A DNA stretch of 64,000 nucleotides from Rhodanobacter denitrificans (GTDB taxonomy: Bacteria > Pseudomonadota > Gammaproteobacteria > Xanthomonadales > Rhodanobacteraceae): the NCBI RefSeq assembly GCF_003335105.1, contig NZ_QFWQ01000004.1, positions 62,001 to 126,000 on the forward strand, in the 5' to 3' direction. Position numbers and translations under genes: made by a program. The notes under the pieces are model-generated. The model was not told the DNA's origin and made no database searches. It saw nothing but the letters and a program-made list of their open reading frames with translations. This document shows positions 1 to 10,279 of this stretch, piece after piece (position 1 is the stretch's first letter; every line of letters begins with the position of its first letter).

Positions 1-489
1 GTCGACGCGGTCAACAGCAAGGGCATCACCGGCGTCTCCGCCTACTACGACAGCACCAGCCACGAAGTGCACCTGAACTCGCAGAGCGCACTCACCGTGA
101 ACGGTACCAAGGCAGGTGCGGGTGCGGGCAACCTGGGCTTTGCTGGGGCGGGCGCCACCGCGATCGCCGTGGGCGGCAACCTGGCGACCAGCGATGTGAA
201 GACGGTGGCTGGTGCCAACGACACCATCAGCCGCATCGACGCGGCACTGAGCACGGTCAGCTCGATGCGCAGCGACCTGGGCGCGGTGCAGAACCGCTTC
301 CAGTCCACCATCGCCAACCTGCAGACCATCTCGCAGAACCTGAGCGCGTCGCGCAGCCAGATCCAGGATGCCGACTTCGCCGCGGAGACCGCGAACATGT
401 CCAGCGCGAACATCCTGCAACAGGCCGGCGTCTCGGTGCTGGCGCAGGCCAACGCTTCCACCCAGAGCGTGCTCAAGCTGCTGCAGTAA
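1..489 (+). CDS. fliC: Flagellin, C-terminal part (cut by window edge)
   Basis: Filament subunit exported by the flagellar type III apparatus and polymerised under the FliD cap. The frame is open from base 1 and stops at TAA 487-489, leaving 162 residues without a start, so the N-terminal half lies upstream. The last ~90 residues show the conserved helical D1/D0 end, with [16 protein letters not shown] and the terminal [14 protein letters not shown] segment. The preceding part looks like the end of the variable domain. A strong hairpin follows the stop and fliD begins 62 bp later, the usual fliC-fliD order. Family assignment is secure; strain-specific naming is not possible. Confidence 0.96.
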   Translation, partial: VDAVNSKGITGVSAYYDSTSHEVHLNSQSALTVNGTKAGAGAGNLGFAGAGATAIAVGGNLATSDVKTVAGANDTISRIDAALSTVSSMRSDLGAVQNRFQSTIANLQTISQNLSASRSQIQDADFAAETANMSSANILQQAGVSVLAQANASTQSVLKLLQ

Positions 490-497
490 ATGCCGCC

Positions 498-527
498 GGA
501 GCGGCCGCGACGCATCGCGGCCGCTCC
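498..527 (+). terminator. Hairpin terminator between fliC and fliD
   Basis: A perfect 13-bp GC-rich stem (GGAGCGGCCGCGA pairing with TCGCGGCCGCTCC) around a CGCA loop starts 8 bases after the flagellin stop and is followed shortly by a CTTTTG stretch. It probably ends most fliC transcripts, keeping the abundant flagellin mRNA separate from fliD, or protects its 3' end. The T-tract is short, so read-through into fliD is likely. Confidence 0.7.
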
Positions 528-551
528 ATCCACTTTTGAGGAACCCCGCAC

Positions 552-1949
552 ATGGCGATCACCGTCAGCTCCACCAGCACGCCAACCACCGGCCTGCTGA
601 CTTCGCTGGGCGTGGGTTCCGGGCTCGACGTGGCCACCCTGGTCAGCCAGCTGGTCGCCGCCAGGAAGGCGCCGCAGCAGAACCAGATCACCAGCCAGAC
701 GAACGCGGCGAACACCCAGCTTTCGGCGTTGGGCCAGGTCAGCGCCGCGCTTTCCGCGTTGCAGTCGGCGATGGCCCCGCTGACCGACGGTACTGCCTTC
801 AACGCCCGCGCGGTAAGCAGCAGCGACACCACCGTGCTCGGCGCCAGCGCCACCGGCACCCCGGTCAACGGCAGCTACAACATCGTGGTGACGCAGCTGG
901 CCACGGCGCTGAAGGCCTCGTCCGGCGCATTTGCCAGCAGCACCACCGCGGTCGGCACCGGCACGCTGACCATCGCGGTCGGCAGCCAGTCGATGAGCCT
1001 CACCCTCGACAGCACCAACAATTCGCTGGCGGCGATCCGCGACGCGATCAACGGCGCCAGCAGCAACCCCGGCGTGAGCGCCACCATCGTCACCGGCAGC
1101 GACGGCGCGCACCTGGTGCTGAGCGGTACCCGCACCGGCGCGGCCAACGGCTTCTCGGTAAGCAGCAGCGGCGGCGACGGCGGACTGGCGGCGCTGAAGT
1201 ACGACCCGGCGGCCTCCAGCGGCAACGGGCTGAGCGTGGTCACCGCCGCCGCCGATGCGAAGTACAGCATCGACGGACTGGCCGCCAGCAGCGCCGGCAA
1301 CACCGTCAGCAGCGCGATCGACGGCCTCACCCTGAACCTGGTCAAGGCCGGCAGCAGCACGCTGAGCGTGACCAGCGACACCACCAAGGCCACCAGCGCA
1401 CTGACCAACCTGGTCAACACCTACAACAGCTTCGTCGGGATCTACCAGAACCTGACCAACTACGACGCCACCAGCGGCACCGCCGGCGCCTTGCTCGGCG
1501 ACGCCACGCTCAACGGCATCGACAACACCCTGTCGAGCATCGTCGGCGGCGCCGCCAACGGCGCCACGCTGTCCTCGATCGGCATCTCGCTGCAGGTGGA
1601 CGGCACCCTGAGCCTGGACAGCACCAAGCTGGCGACCGCGCTATCCGACGGCGGCAAGCAGGTCGGCGACCTGTTCGGCGGCGCCAACGGCTTCGCCGCG
1701 AAGCTGAATGCCCCGCTGACCAGCTGGGTCGGCAGCCAGGGCGTGCTGGCCAGCCGCACCAGCAGCATCGGCCAGCAGCTGAGCGACCTGGCCAACCAGC
1801 AGACCGCGCTGAACAGCCGCATGGACAGCCTCACCGCGCTCTATCAGGCGCAGTTCACCGCGCTCGACACGCTGATGTCCAAGCTCAACAGCACCAGTAC
1901 CTACCTGCAGCAGCAGTTCGACGCGCTTACCAACAGCAGCAAGAAGTAA
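552..1949 (+). CDS. fliD: Flagellar filament cap protein FliD (HAP2)
   Basis: Distal cap of the filament that folds incoming flagellin. At 465 residues it has the usual length. The N-terminus carries the FliD_N signature (LGVGSGLDVATLVSQLV near residue 20); the middle is Ser/Thr/Ala-rich and variable, as in surface-exposed cap domains. The C-terminal helix includes YLQQQFDALT, typical of the coiled FliD end. The ATG at 552 follows GAGGAA at a proper distance. fliS starts 12 bp after the stop, so fliD-fliS-fliT form one unit. Apart from the high Ser/Thr content nothing is unusual. Confidence 0.96.
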   Translation: MAITVSSTSTPTTGLLTSLGVGSGLDVATLVSQLVAARKAPQQNQITSQTNAANTQLSALGQVSAALSALQSAMAPLTDGTAFNARAVSSSDTTVLGASATGTPVNGSYNIVVTQLATALKASSGAFASSTTAVGTGTLTIAVGSQSMSLTLDSTNNSLAAIRDAINGASSNPGVSATIVTGSDGAHLVLSGTRTGAANGFSVSSSGGDGGLAALKYDPAASSGNGLSVVTAAADAKYSIDGLAASSAGNTVSSAIDGLTLNLVKAGSSTLSVTSDTTKATSALTNLVNTYNSFVGIYQNLTNYDATSGTAGALLGDATLNGIDNTLSSIVGGAANGATLSSIGISLQVDGTLSLDSTKLATALSDGGKQVGDLFGGANGFAAKLNAPLTSWVGSQGVLASRTSSIGQQLSDLANQQTALNSRMDSLTALYQAQFTALDTLMSKLNSTSTYLQQQFDALTNSSKK

Positions 1950-1961
1950 GAGGACACGGTC

Positions 1962-2378
1962 ATGGGATTCGGCTACGGCGCAGGCGCCTACCAGCAAGTC
2001 CGCTCGCACGGCGGGGTGGAATCGGCCGATCCGCACGGGCTGATCACGCTGCTGATGGATGGCGCACTGGAGCGCCTGGTGAAGGCCCGCGCGCACATGC
2101 TGCGCGGCGAGGTCGCGGCGAAGGGCGAGGCGATCTCGCGTTGCATCGAGATCATCGGCGGTCTGCGCGGCAGCCTCGAGCCCAAGGCGGACCCGGTGCT
2201 GGTCGGCCGGCTGGATTCGCTCTACGACTACATGAGCCGCCGCCTGCTGCAGGCGAACCTGCGCGACGACGCCAGCCTGATCGACGAGGTCAGCAACCTG
2301 CTGCAGCCGATCCGCGACAGCTGGGTGCAGATCGGCCCAGCCGCACAAGCTGCGGCAGGCGTGCAGGCACGGCCATGA
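1962..2378 (+). CDS. fliS: Flagellin export chaperone FliS
   Basis: Cytoplasmic chaperone that holds flagellin monomers unfolded for export and can bind FlhA. The 138-residue protein shows the family landmarks: AYQQVRS near residue 11, ADPHGLITLLMDGALERL around 25-43, and helices with IEIIGGLRGSL and SLYDYMSRRLLQANL. The C-terminal tail is slightly extended and Ala-rich. Its stop overlaps the ATG of the next gene (ATGA at 2375-2378), implying translational coupling to the FliT-like chaperone. Identity follows from sequence and from its position after fliD. Confidence 0.95.
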   Translation: MGFGYGAGAYQQVRSHGGVESADPHGLITLLMDGALERLVKARAHMLRGEVAAKGEAISRCIEIIGGLRGSLEPKADPVLVGRLDSLYDYMSRRLLQANLRDDASLIDEVSNLLQPIRDSWVQIGPAAQAAAGVQARP

Positions 2379-2653
2379 GCCTGCTGGAACGTGCCCTCCA
2401 ACTGACCCGCGACATGCTGGCCGCGGCGGGCGCGCAGGAGTGGACCCGGCTGATCGAGCTGGAAGCGGAGCGTGCCCCGCTCGTGTTGCGCGAGCACGGG
2501 CCGGATCCGGATAGCCGCGCCCGGCTGGGCGAGATTCTGGCGTACGATCGCCAATTGCAGGCGCTGGTGGGCAGCGCGCGGGACACGGCGGCCGGGCAGT
2601 GGCAGCGCGAAGTTGACCGTGCCCGTGCGATCGCCGCCTACCGGCAGCCGTGA
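2375..2653 (+). CDS. fliT: FliT-like flagellar chaperone
   Basis: Small helical protein of 92 residues starting at the ATG overlapping the fliS stop. FliT proteins chaperone FliD and can regulate the flagellar master activator in enterics. The visible pattern is mostly alpha-helical (LLERALQLTRDMLAAAGAQEW, then LIELEAERAPLV and a charged C-terminal helix), matching the size and helix layout of FliT, a family with weak sequence conservation. The call rests mainly on position behind fliS and on length. An inverted repeat (CGGGTA at 2654-2659, TACCCG at 2671-2676) follows the stop. Confidence 0.75.
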   Translation: MSLLERALQLTRDMLAAAGAQEWTRLIELEAERAPLVLREHGPDPDSRARLGEILAYDRQLQALVGSARDTAAGQWQREVDRARAIAAYRQP

Positions 2654-2738
2654 CGGGTACCGGCTGCTGATACCCGATTCCCGCAAGGCCGCCGGCGTGG
2701 CGGCTTTCGGCATCCCGTCCCCCCCGCGGAGCCACACC

Positions 2739-3293
2739 ATGACCATCAGCAGCTGGGACGATTTCGAACAACGGCTGAGCAGCGAGGAAAGCCTGCACGC
2801 CGACAGCGAGCCGCTCGACTGGCCGCCGTCGCAGGCGCTGCTGCTGCGCCTGGCCGAGCGCAACGCGAACACGCTGGCGGCGATCGCCGCGCTGGAAGAG
2901 CGCCGCGCCGACATCGGCGAGGACGACAGCCCGCTGATGCAGGAAATGCTGCGGCTGGACGCCAAGCTCACCGCAATGGTGGACATCGTCAATCACCTGC
3001 TGGTGCCCGCCGGCACACTGCCGCCGCGCCAGTCGCTGCGCTTCAATGCGGCCGGCGCGCTGTTGCCCGCCATGCTGGTGCCGCCGGGCGGGGCAGTGTT
3101 GCTGCGGCTGCGCTTCGACGCATGCCGCAGCCTGCCGCTCGAGCTCGCGGCACGGGCGGAACGCCAACTCGACGACGGCCGGGTCTTCGTGGCGTTTGCG
3201 CCGCAGGGCGAGATGCTGGGTGACGCAATTGAGCGGTTGGTATTTCGCCATCATCGACGCAAAGTGGCAGAGGCCCGCCAGCTGGCCGGATGA
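2739..3293 (+). CDS. Atypical (tPilZ-like) PilZ-domain protein, probable c-di-GMP-related flagellar regulator
   Basis: A 184-residue cytoplasmic protein at the place in the flagellar locus where Xanthomonas carries an atypical tetrameric PilZ protein. Residues ~35-85 form long amphipathic helices, which would suit oligomerisation. Residues ~95-165 look like a beta-barrel PilZ core. The canonical RxxxR motif is absent and only a degenerate NAAG stands where (D/N)xSxxG is expected, so direct c-di-GMP binding may be lost or altered. I chose the ATG at 2739, behind CGCGGAG, over upstream in-frame starts inside fliT. Function is inferred from fold and context. Confidence 0.7.
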   Translation: MTISSWDDFEQRLSSEESLHADSEPLDWPPSQALLLRLAERNANTLAAIAALEERRADIGEDDSPLMQEMLRLDAKLTAMVDIVNHLLVPAGTLPPRQSLRFNAAGALLPAMLVPPGGAVLLRLRFDACRSLPLELAARAERQLDDGRVFVAFAPQGEMLGDAIERLVFRHHRRKVAEARQLAG

Positions 3294-3387
3294 ACCATGG
3301 CATCGCCGGCGCACCAAGTGTGATGAGGTTCGCAATTACGAAAGACGGTTCGCACCATCCATGATGACCGTCACATCGCCTGCGCGA

Positions 3388-3416
3388 TTGGCGTCACGTA
3401 AACGTTTCCATATAAA
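3388..3416 (+). promoter_or_regulatory. Sigma70-type promoter for fleQ
   Basis: TTGGCG (3388-3393), a 17-base spacer, then TATAAA (3411-3416), in an AT-rich island in otherwise GC-rich DNA. Expected transcription start is near 3423, about 215 bases before fleQ. A housekeeping-type promoter is what a top-level flagellar activator should have. Confidence 0.7.
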
Positions 3417-3624
3417 CATTTTGCGTTTCATGCAGTTACATCCAGCCTTCACGTATGTGGAGGTGGACCTGGCACGGCGTTTGGCCGACATGTGACGTTT
3501 TGTTGCCGCGTCGGTCAGCGAAGCTGGCCTCCTTATTGCTCACGCTTCATCAGGCCGGCGACGGAAAGTCGGCACCGATGAAAAGGCCGTCCCGCGGGAA
3601 GCAGGGGACTGCCAAATGTGAGGC

Positions 3625-3630
3625 AAGGAG
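3625..3630 (+). promoter_or_regulatory. Ribosome binding site deciding the fleQ start
   Basis: AAGGAG ends 8 bases before the ATG at 3639. An upstream in-frame GTG at 3618 lies before this site, so the ATG is the better start. Confidence 0.75.
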
Positions 3631-3638
3631 AAACTGCG

Positions 3639-5063
<1,425 letters not shown>

Positions 5064-5118
5064 GCCGCGGCCGGAGGCGCGGATCGGCGCAGCAGCAGCG
5101 TCGCCATCCGCATCGCCA

Positions 5119-5134
5119 TGGCACGGCTCGTGCA
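5119..5134 (+). promoter_or_regulatory. Sigma54 (RpoN) promoter for the fliE operon
   Basis: TGGCACG-N4-GTGCA matches the -24/-12 consensus TGGCACG-N4-TTGCA at all but one position, with correct spacing. It lies 57 bases before fliE, directly downstream of the gene for the sigma54 activator FleQ. It probably drives fliE-fliF-fliG-fliH-fliI-fliJ-fliK. Confidence 0.85.
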
Positions 5135-5190
5135 TTTATCCCTGGCAAACCCGTCACGCGCCGGGATTCCGTCACGAGGCAACCATCGAC

Positions 5191-5520
5191 ATGAGCACCA
5201 TCGACGTCAACAACCTGCTTGCCCAGATGCGCCAGATGACGGCGCAGGTGCGCCTGCCGGAAACCGCCGTCAAGGCGGCGCCGGCAGGCGGCGGGCAGGC
5301 CGACTTCTCCGCGCTGCTCAGGCAGTCCATCTCCGCGGTGGGTCGCAGCCAGATGGAGGCGGGCAACATGGCCGCGAGCTTCGAGCGCGGCGACCCCGGC
5401 GCCGATCTCGGCCGCACCATGATCGCGGTGCAGAAGGCCGACCTCTCGCTGCGCACGATGGTCGAGGTGCGCAACAAGCTGGTCGATGCGTACAAGGACA
5501 TCATGAACATGCCGGTCTGA
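5191..5520 (+). CDS. fliE: Flagellar hook-basal body protein FliE
   Basis: Periplasmic adaptor joining the MS-ring to the rod, and an early export substrate. The 109-residue length and the conserved C-terminal half (DLGRTMIAVQKADLSLRTMV, then VRNKLVDAYKDIMNMPV) are diagnostic. The start at 5191 is preceded by GAGG at a suitable distance, downstream of the RpoN promoter. The N-terminus is polar and lacks a Sec signal, as expected for type III export. First gene of the basal-body operon; 47 bp separate it from fliF. Confidence 0.96.
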   Translation: MSTIDVNNLLAQMRQMTAQVRLPETAVKAAPAGGGQADFSALLRQSISAVGRSQMEAGNMAASFERGDPGADLGRTMIAVQKADLSLRTMVEVRNKLVDAYKDIMNMPV

Positions 5521-5567
5521 CGCGCCCGCGCCGACCTTCGACTCCGCCCTAGCCAACGAGCAGCAGC

Positions 5568-7268
5568 ATGGCAGACAACGCCATCGCGACTACCGCAAAC
5601 AACGGTACGCGCCTGGATCCCTTCAAGCAGATCGCCAGCAATCCGGCAACGCGCCAGCTCATGCTGCTGGTGGCGGTGGCCGCGGCGGTGGCGCTGGGCG
5701 TGGCGGTGGTGCTGTGGTCGCGCGGACCGAGCTATGGCCTGCTGTATGCCGGGCTGGAGCAGAAGGACGCCGCGGCGATCACGCAGGAACTGCAGGCCAG
5801 CAACACGCCTTACCAGCTGGGCAACGACGGCGCGTCAATCATGGCGCCGGCTGCCGACCTTGCCGCGCTGCGGCTCAGGCTGGCCGCGAAGGGACTGCCG
5901 CAGGGCAGCGCCGCCAGCAGCGCGCTGCCCGCCGCCGATTCGCCGTTCGGCATGAGCGATCTGGCCGAGCGTACCCGTTACCAGCAGCTGCTGGAGACCG
6001 ATCTGGGCACCACCATCGGCGGCTTGCAGTCGGTACGCGCCGCGCGCGTGCACCTGGCGCTGCCGAAGCCCTCGGCCTTCATCCGCGACAGCCGCGAGGC
6101 CAGCGCATCGGTGCTGGTCACGCTGTATCCGGGGCGCCAGCTCGATGCCGGCCAGGTGGCGGCGATCGTGCACCTGGTCGCGGCCAGCGTGCCGGAACTG
6201 GACCCGCGCCAGGTTTCGGTGATCGACCAGCAGGGGCAGTTGCTGACCAGCGACCCGGACAGCCCGGGTGCGGTGGGCGACAACCGCCTGCGCATGACGA
6301 CGCGCATCGAGAACACCTACGCCCAGCGCATCGAGGAACTGCTGACGCCGCTGGTCGGCCCCGGCCGCGTGCGCGCACAGGTCTATGCGGACCTGGATTT
6401 CAGCCAGAGCGAGAAGGCCACCGAAACCTTCGGCCACGATCATCCGGCCCTGCGCAGCGAGCAGACCAGCAGCGAGCAACGCGGCGGCGGCGCCGCTGCG
6501 GCAGGCGGCGTGCCCGGCGCACTCAGCAACCAGCCGCCGGCCCTGGTGGCGCAGCCGACCGCGGCCAGGCCGGAGGCCGGCAAGCCCGGCAGCGCCGGCG
6601 CGGCGGCGACGACCACCAGCGGTACCGGCGAGAACTCCAGCAGCGCCACCCGCAACTACGAACTCGACCGCACCATCAGCCATGTCAGCGACCCGGCCGG
6701 CCGCCTGGCCCGCCTCACCGTGGCGGTGGTGCTGGACGACAAGCTGGTCGCTCCCGCCACCGATTCGGCCAGTGGCGCGGCCACGGAGGCCAAGAGCGTG
6801 CCGTTCAGCGCGCAGGAGCTGCAGCGCCTGACCGAGCTGACCAAGAACGCGGTGGGCTTCAACGCCGCGCGCGGCGACAGCGTCAGCGTGGTCAACCAGG
6901 CATTCCATCGCGACCCCGCGCCGGATGCGCTGCCGGCGATGCCGCTGTGGGAGCGGCCCGGCGCGATGGAGCTGCTCAAGCAGGGGCTCGGCGTGCTGGT
7001 CGCGCTGCTGGTGGCGTTCGGCCTGCTGCGCCCGCTGCTGAAGGGGCTGCTGCGCGGCGAGGCGACGACGCGCGCGCTGCCGGCGCCGATGCCGAAGATA
7101 TCGGTGCGCGTGGAGGACGAGCCGGCGGCCAACGAGCCGGCCCGGCTCGATGCCGCGCCGGCACTCGCATACGAGCAACGCATCGGCCAGGCGCGGCGGA
7201 TGGTGGGCGAAAACTCCAGGCAGGTGGCGCAAGTGGTGAGGAACTGGGTGAGCGAAGATGGCAACTAA
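5568..7268 (+). CDS. fliF: Flagellar MS-ring protein FliF
   Basis: Inner-membrane ring that nucleates the basal body. The 566 residues show an N-terminal membrane helix (LMLLVAVAAAVALGVAVVLW, ~26-46), the YscJ/FliF ring-building domains (e.g. SPFGMSDLAERTRYQQLLE and VHLALPKPSAFIRD), a Gly/Ala/Thr-rich linker around 300-360, a second membrane helix (GLGVLVALLVAFGLL, ~470) and a C-terminal cytoplasmic tail that should contact FliG. The stop falls 11 bases inside fliG, indicating coupled translation. Length and domain order are standard. Confidence 0.97.
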   Translation: MADNAIATTANNGTRLDPFKQIASNPATRQLMLLVAVAAAVALGVAVVLWSRGPSYGLLYAGLEQKDAAAITQELQASNTPYQLGNDGASIMAPAADLAALRLRLAAKGLPQGSAASSALPAADSPFGMSDLAERTRYQQLLETDLGTTIGGLQSVRAARVHLALPKPSAFIRDSREASASVLVTLYPGRQLDAGQVAAIVHLVAASVPELDPRQVSVIDQQGQLLTSDPDSPGAVGDNRLRMTTRIENTYAQRIEELLTPLVGPGRVRAQVYADLDFSQSEKATETFGHDHPALRSEQTSSEQRGGGAAAAGGVPGALSNQPPALVAQPTAARPEAGKPGSAGAAATTTSGTGENSSSATRNYELDRTISHVSDPAGRLARLTVAVVLDDKLVAPATDSASGAATEAKSVPFSAQELQRLTELTKNAVGFNAARGDSVSVVNQAFHRDPAPDALPAMPLWERPGAMELLKQGLGVLVALLVAFGLLRPLLKGLLRGEATTRALPAPMPKISVRVEDEPAANEPARLDAAPALAYEQRIGQARRMVGENSRQVAQVVRNWVSEDGN

Positions 7269-8274
7269 CCGTTCCGACGCAACCATCAGCGGCGCGCAGC
7301 GCGCGGCCATCCTGCTGCTGACGCTCGGCGAGCAGGACGCCGCCGAGGTGCTCAAGCATCTCAGCGCGCGCGACGTGCAGGCGGTGGGCACCGCCATGGC
7401 GGCACTCTCCAGCGTATCGCGCGAGCACGTCGAGCACGTGCTGGAGAAGCTCAACGAGGACATGGGCCGGCAGACCTCGCTGGGCGTGGGTACCGAGGAA
7501 TACATCCGCAAGATCCTGGTCAACGCGCTGGGCGAGAGCAAGGCCGGCGGCCTGATCGACCGCATCCTGCTCGGCCGCAGCAGCAAGGGATTGGAATCGC
7601 TGAAGTGGATGGAGAGTCGCGCCATCGCCGAGATGATCAACCAGGAGCATCCGCAGATCATCGCGCTGGTGCTGGCGCATCTGGAGCCCGACCAGGCGGC
7701 CGAGGTGATCGGCTACCTGCCGCCGCGCGTGCGCTCCGACGCGGTGATGCGCATCGCCACGCTGGACGGCGTGCAGCCGCATGCGCTGAACGAGCTGGAC
7801 GAGATCATGGAGCGCCAGTTCTCCGGCAATACCAAGAAACTGAAGTCCGCCAGCGTCGGCGGCCTGAAGGCTGCCGCCGACATCCTCAACGCGATGGACA
7901 GCAGCCGCGAAACCGAACTGATGACCGCGATCCGCAGCCACGACGAGGCGCTCGGTGGGCGCATCGAGGACCTGATGTTCGTCTTCGACGACCTGGCGGA
8001 GCTGGACGACCGCGGCATGCAGCAGCTGCTGCGCGAAGTGCCGTCGGGCACCCTGGTCACCGCGCTCAAGGGCGCCGAGCCGGAAGTGCGCGAGAAGATC
8101 TTCGCCAACATGTCCAAGCGCGCCGCCGACATGATGCGCGACGACCTCGAGGTGAAGGGGCCGGTGCGCCTGAGCGAGGTGGATGCCGCGCAGAAGGAAG
8201 TGCTGGCCACCGCCAGGAAGCTTGCCGATGCCGGCCAGCTCAGCCTGAGTTCCGGCGGGGATGAGTACGTCTGA
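7258..8274 (+). CDS. fliG: Flagellar motor switch protein FliG
   Basis: C-ring component that transmits torque from the stator to the MS-ring. The 338-residue protein has the N-terminal FliF-binding domain (GAQRAAILLLTLGEQDAAEVL), the middle domain with the conserved EHPQIIALVLAHLEPDQAAEV, and the C-terminal torque domain with charged residues in the DLMFVFDDLAELDDRGMQQLL stretch of the stator-facing helix. It overlaps fliF by 11 bases and its stop shares a base with the fliH start. No anomaly is visible. Confidence 0.97.
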   Translation: MATNRSDATISGAQRAAILLLTLGEQDAAEVLKHLSARDVQAVGTAMAALSSVSREHVEHVLEKLNEDMGRQTSLGVGTEEYIRKILVNALGESKAGGLIDRILLGRSSKGLESLKWMESRAIAEMINQEHPQIIALVLAHLEPDQAAEVIGYLPPRVRSDAVMRIATLDGVQPHALNELDEIMERQFSGNTKKLKSASVGGLKAAADILNAMDSSRETELMTAIRSHDEALGGRIEDLMFVFDDLAELDDRGMQQLLREVPSGTLVTALKGAEPEVREKIFANMSKRAADMMRDDLEVKGPVRLSEVDAAQKEVLATARKLADAGQLSLSSGGDEYV

Positions 8275-8903
8275 TGGCGGCCGCGGTCCACAACGCGGTG
8301 GCGGATTTTCAGCGCTGGGAGCTGCCGAACGTGGGCACCCACCCGGCATCGTCGAACGCGGCGGACGCATCGCCGCAACCGACCGTGCGCGAGCTGGCGG
8401 CGCTCGAGCAGCAGGCGCGCGAGGAGGGTTATGCCGCCGGCCTCGCCGAAGGCCGCGAGGCGGCGCGGCTGCAATTGCACCAGCGACTGGCCCAGCTCGA
8501 CGCGCTGTACGAAGCGGCGGCACGTCCGCTGCTGGCGCTCGACGAGCAGACCGGGCAGGAACTGGCGCGGCTGGCCACGGTGGTGGCCGGCCGGGTGATC
8601 GCGCGCGAGCTGCGGCTGTCGCCCGACCTGGTCGCGCGCGCCGTGCGCGAGGCGGCCGGCGCGCTGCCGGCGGCCACCCGCGAGCTTCGGGTGCACGTGC
8701 ATCCGGATGATCTGGCGTTGCTGCGTGAGCTGGGAGCGGCCGAAAGCCATTGGCAGCTGCTGGCCGATCCGGCGCTGAGTCGCGGCGACTGCCGGCTGGA
8801 GAGCGAACGTTCGCGCCTCGACGCGCGGGTGGAAACCCGCCTGGCGGCGGTGATCGATGCCGTGCTCGGCGACGATGCCGAATCCCCCGGCGGTGACGCA
8901 TGA
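8274..8903 (+). CDS. fliH: Flagellar export ATPase regulator FliH
   Basis: Stator-like partner of the export ATPase FliI; it regulates FliI and tethers it to the C-ring. The protein is 209 residues with a helical, Glu/Ala-rich middle containing the family's glycine-spaced segment ([18 protein letters not shown]) and a conserved C-terminal domain ([26 protein letters not shown]). It starts on the last base of fliG and overlaps fliI by 4 bases (ATGA), so FliH and FliI are probably made in a fixed ratio. Assignment is firm from position and C-terminal signature. Confidence 0.93.
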   Translation: MAAAVHNAVADFQRWELPNVGTHPASSNAADASPQPTVRELAALEQQAREEGYAAGLAEGREAARLQLHQRLAQLDALYEAAARPLLALDEQTGQELARLATVVAGRVIARELRLSPDLVARAVREAAGALPAATRELRVHVHPDDLALLRELGAAESHWQLLADPALSRGDCRLESERSRLDARVETRLAAVIDAVLGDDAESPGGDA

Positions 8904-10279
8904 GCGCCGGGGTCGATCGCGATGTCACCGATGGCGCGCGCCGCGCGCGCTGGCAGCGGCGGTTTGCCCGCTACGCCGCGCGCGCCGGTGCGGCGCGCAC
9001 GCTGACGGTGGAAGGCAGCCTGCGCCGCGTGGTCGGCCTGACCCTGGAAGCTGAAGGCTGCGAGGCCGCGCTCGGCGCGCGCTGCCTGGTCGACACGGCC
9101 GACGGCGCCCGACTCGAAACCGAAGTGGTCGGCTTTGCCGACGAACGCCTGCTGCTGATGCCGGTGGGCGACATGCATGGCGTGTTGCCGAACGCCCGGG
9201 TCCGCCCGTACGCGCACAGCGGCGGCCTGCCGGTCGGTCGGCAGCTGCTGGGCCGGGTGATCGGCGCCGACGGCGTGCCGCTGGATGGGCTGGGCGCGCT
9301 GGAATCGGACGAGCACGCCGCGCTCAAGCGCGAACCGATCAACCCGATGGCACGCAAGCCGATCGACGCGCCGCTGGACGTCGGCGTGCGCGCGATCAAC
9401 GCACTGCTCACCGTGGGCCGCGGCCAGCGGCTGGGGCTGTTCGCCGGTTCCGGCGTGGGCAAGTCGACCCTGCTCGGCATGATGACCCGCTACACCAACG
9501 CCGACGTGGTGGTGGTCGGCCTGATCGGCGAGCGCGGCCGCGAGGTGAAGGAATTCGTCGAGCACACGCTGGGCGAGGAAGGGCGGCGGCGCGCGGTGAT
9601 CGTCGCCGCGCCGGCCGACGCGCCGCCGCTCAAGCGCCTGCGCGGCGCGCAGTACGCCACCGCGATCGCCGAGTGGTTCCGCGATCGCGGCCAGCGCGTG
9701 CTGCTGCTGATGGATTCGCTTACCCGCTACGCCCAGGCGCAGCGCGAGATCGCGCTGGCGATCGGCGAGCCGCCGGCGACCAAGGGTTACCCTCCGTCGG
9801 TGTTCGCGATGATGCCGGCGCTGGTCGAGCGCGCCGGCAACGACGCCGAGGGGCGCGGCTCGATCACTGCGTTCTACACCGTGCTGACCGAGGGCGACGA
9901 CTATCGCCACGACCCCATTGCGGACGCGGCCAGGGCGATCCTGGACGGCCATATCGTGCTGTCGCGCGACCTCGCCGAAGCCGGCCATTACCCGGCCATC
10001 GACATCGAGGCGTCGATCAGCCGCGTGATGCCGGCGGTGGTTGCGCGCGGGCATCTGCGCGCGGCGCAGCGCTTTCGCCAGGTCTCTTCCGCCTACCGTC
10101 AGCAACGCGACCTGATCGCGGTGGGCGCGTACCAGAAGGGTTCCGATCCGCAGGTCGACCAGGCGATCGAGATGTGGCCGCAGCTGCGCGCCTTCCTGCA
10201 GCAGGAAGTCGACGAGCCGATGGCGCTCGATACCGCCATCGACCAGCTCGCCGCCCTCGCCGAACAGGTGACCGGATGA
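8900..10279 (+). CDS. fliI: Flagellum-specific export ATPase FliI
   Basis: Hexameric F1-beta-like ATPase at the base of the flagellar export gate. The 459 residues include Walker A GSGVGKST (~185), a Walker B strand ending in [20 protein letters not shown], the [14 protein letters not shown] segment typical of the T3SS/FliI family, and the C-terminal [21 protein letters not shown] helix. The start ATG overlaps the fliH stop, and its own stop overlaps the fliJ start. The order fliH-fliI-fliJ is universal for this export module. Confidence 0.97.
   Translation: MSAGVDRDVTDGARRARWQRRFARYAARAGAARTLTVEGSLRRVVGLTLEAEGCEAALGARCLVDTADGARLETEVVGFADERLLLMPVGDMHGVLPNARVRPYAHSGGLPVGRQLLGRVIGADGVPLDGLGALESDEHAALKREPINPMARKPIDAPLDVGVRAINALLTVGRGQRLGLFAGSGVGKSTLLGMMTRYTNADVVVVGLIGERGREVKEFVEHTLGEEGRRRAVIVAAPADAPPLKRLRGAQYATAIAEWFRDRGQRVLLLMDSLTRYAQAQREIALAIGEPPATKGYPPSVFAMMPALVERAGNDAEGRGSITAFYTVLTEGDDYRHDPIADAARAILDGHIVLSRDLAEAGHYPAIDIEASISRVMPAVVARGHLRAAQRFRQVSSAYRQQRDLIAVGAYQKGSDPQVDQAIEMWPQLRAFLQQEVDEPMALDTAIDQLAALAEQVTG

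Larger units (their letters stand above)
3294..3638 (+). other. fleQ upstream region (345 bp, non-coding)
   Basis: No gene is supported here. Bases ~3387-3430 are much more AT-rich than the surroundings and contain a sigma70-type promoter (separate entry). A near-match to a sigma54 promoter, TGGCACG-N4-TTGG at 3470-3484, has GG in place of the GC at -12 and is probably weak or inactive. The ~200-base untranslated leader ahead of fleQ is long enough for post-transcriptional control, but I recognise no specific element in it. Confidence 0.6.

Noticed and set aside
368-2653. 761-codon open frame across fliC, fliD and fliS
   Set aside because: Shadow frame rich in Arg/His/Gln; only its last 92 codons (from 2375) are the real fliT.
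3470-3484. Second promoter for fleQ of sigma54 type
   Set aside because: TGGCACG-N4-TTGG lacks the essential GC at -12; retained only as a note.
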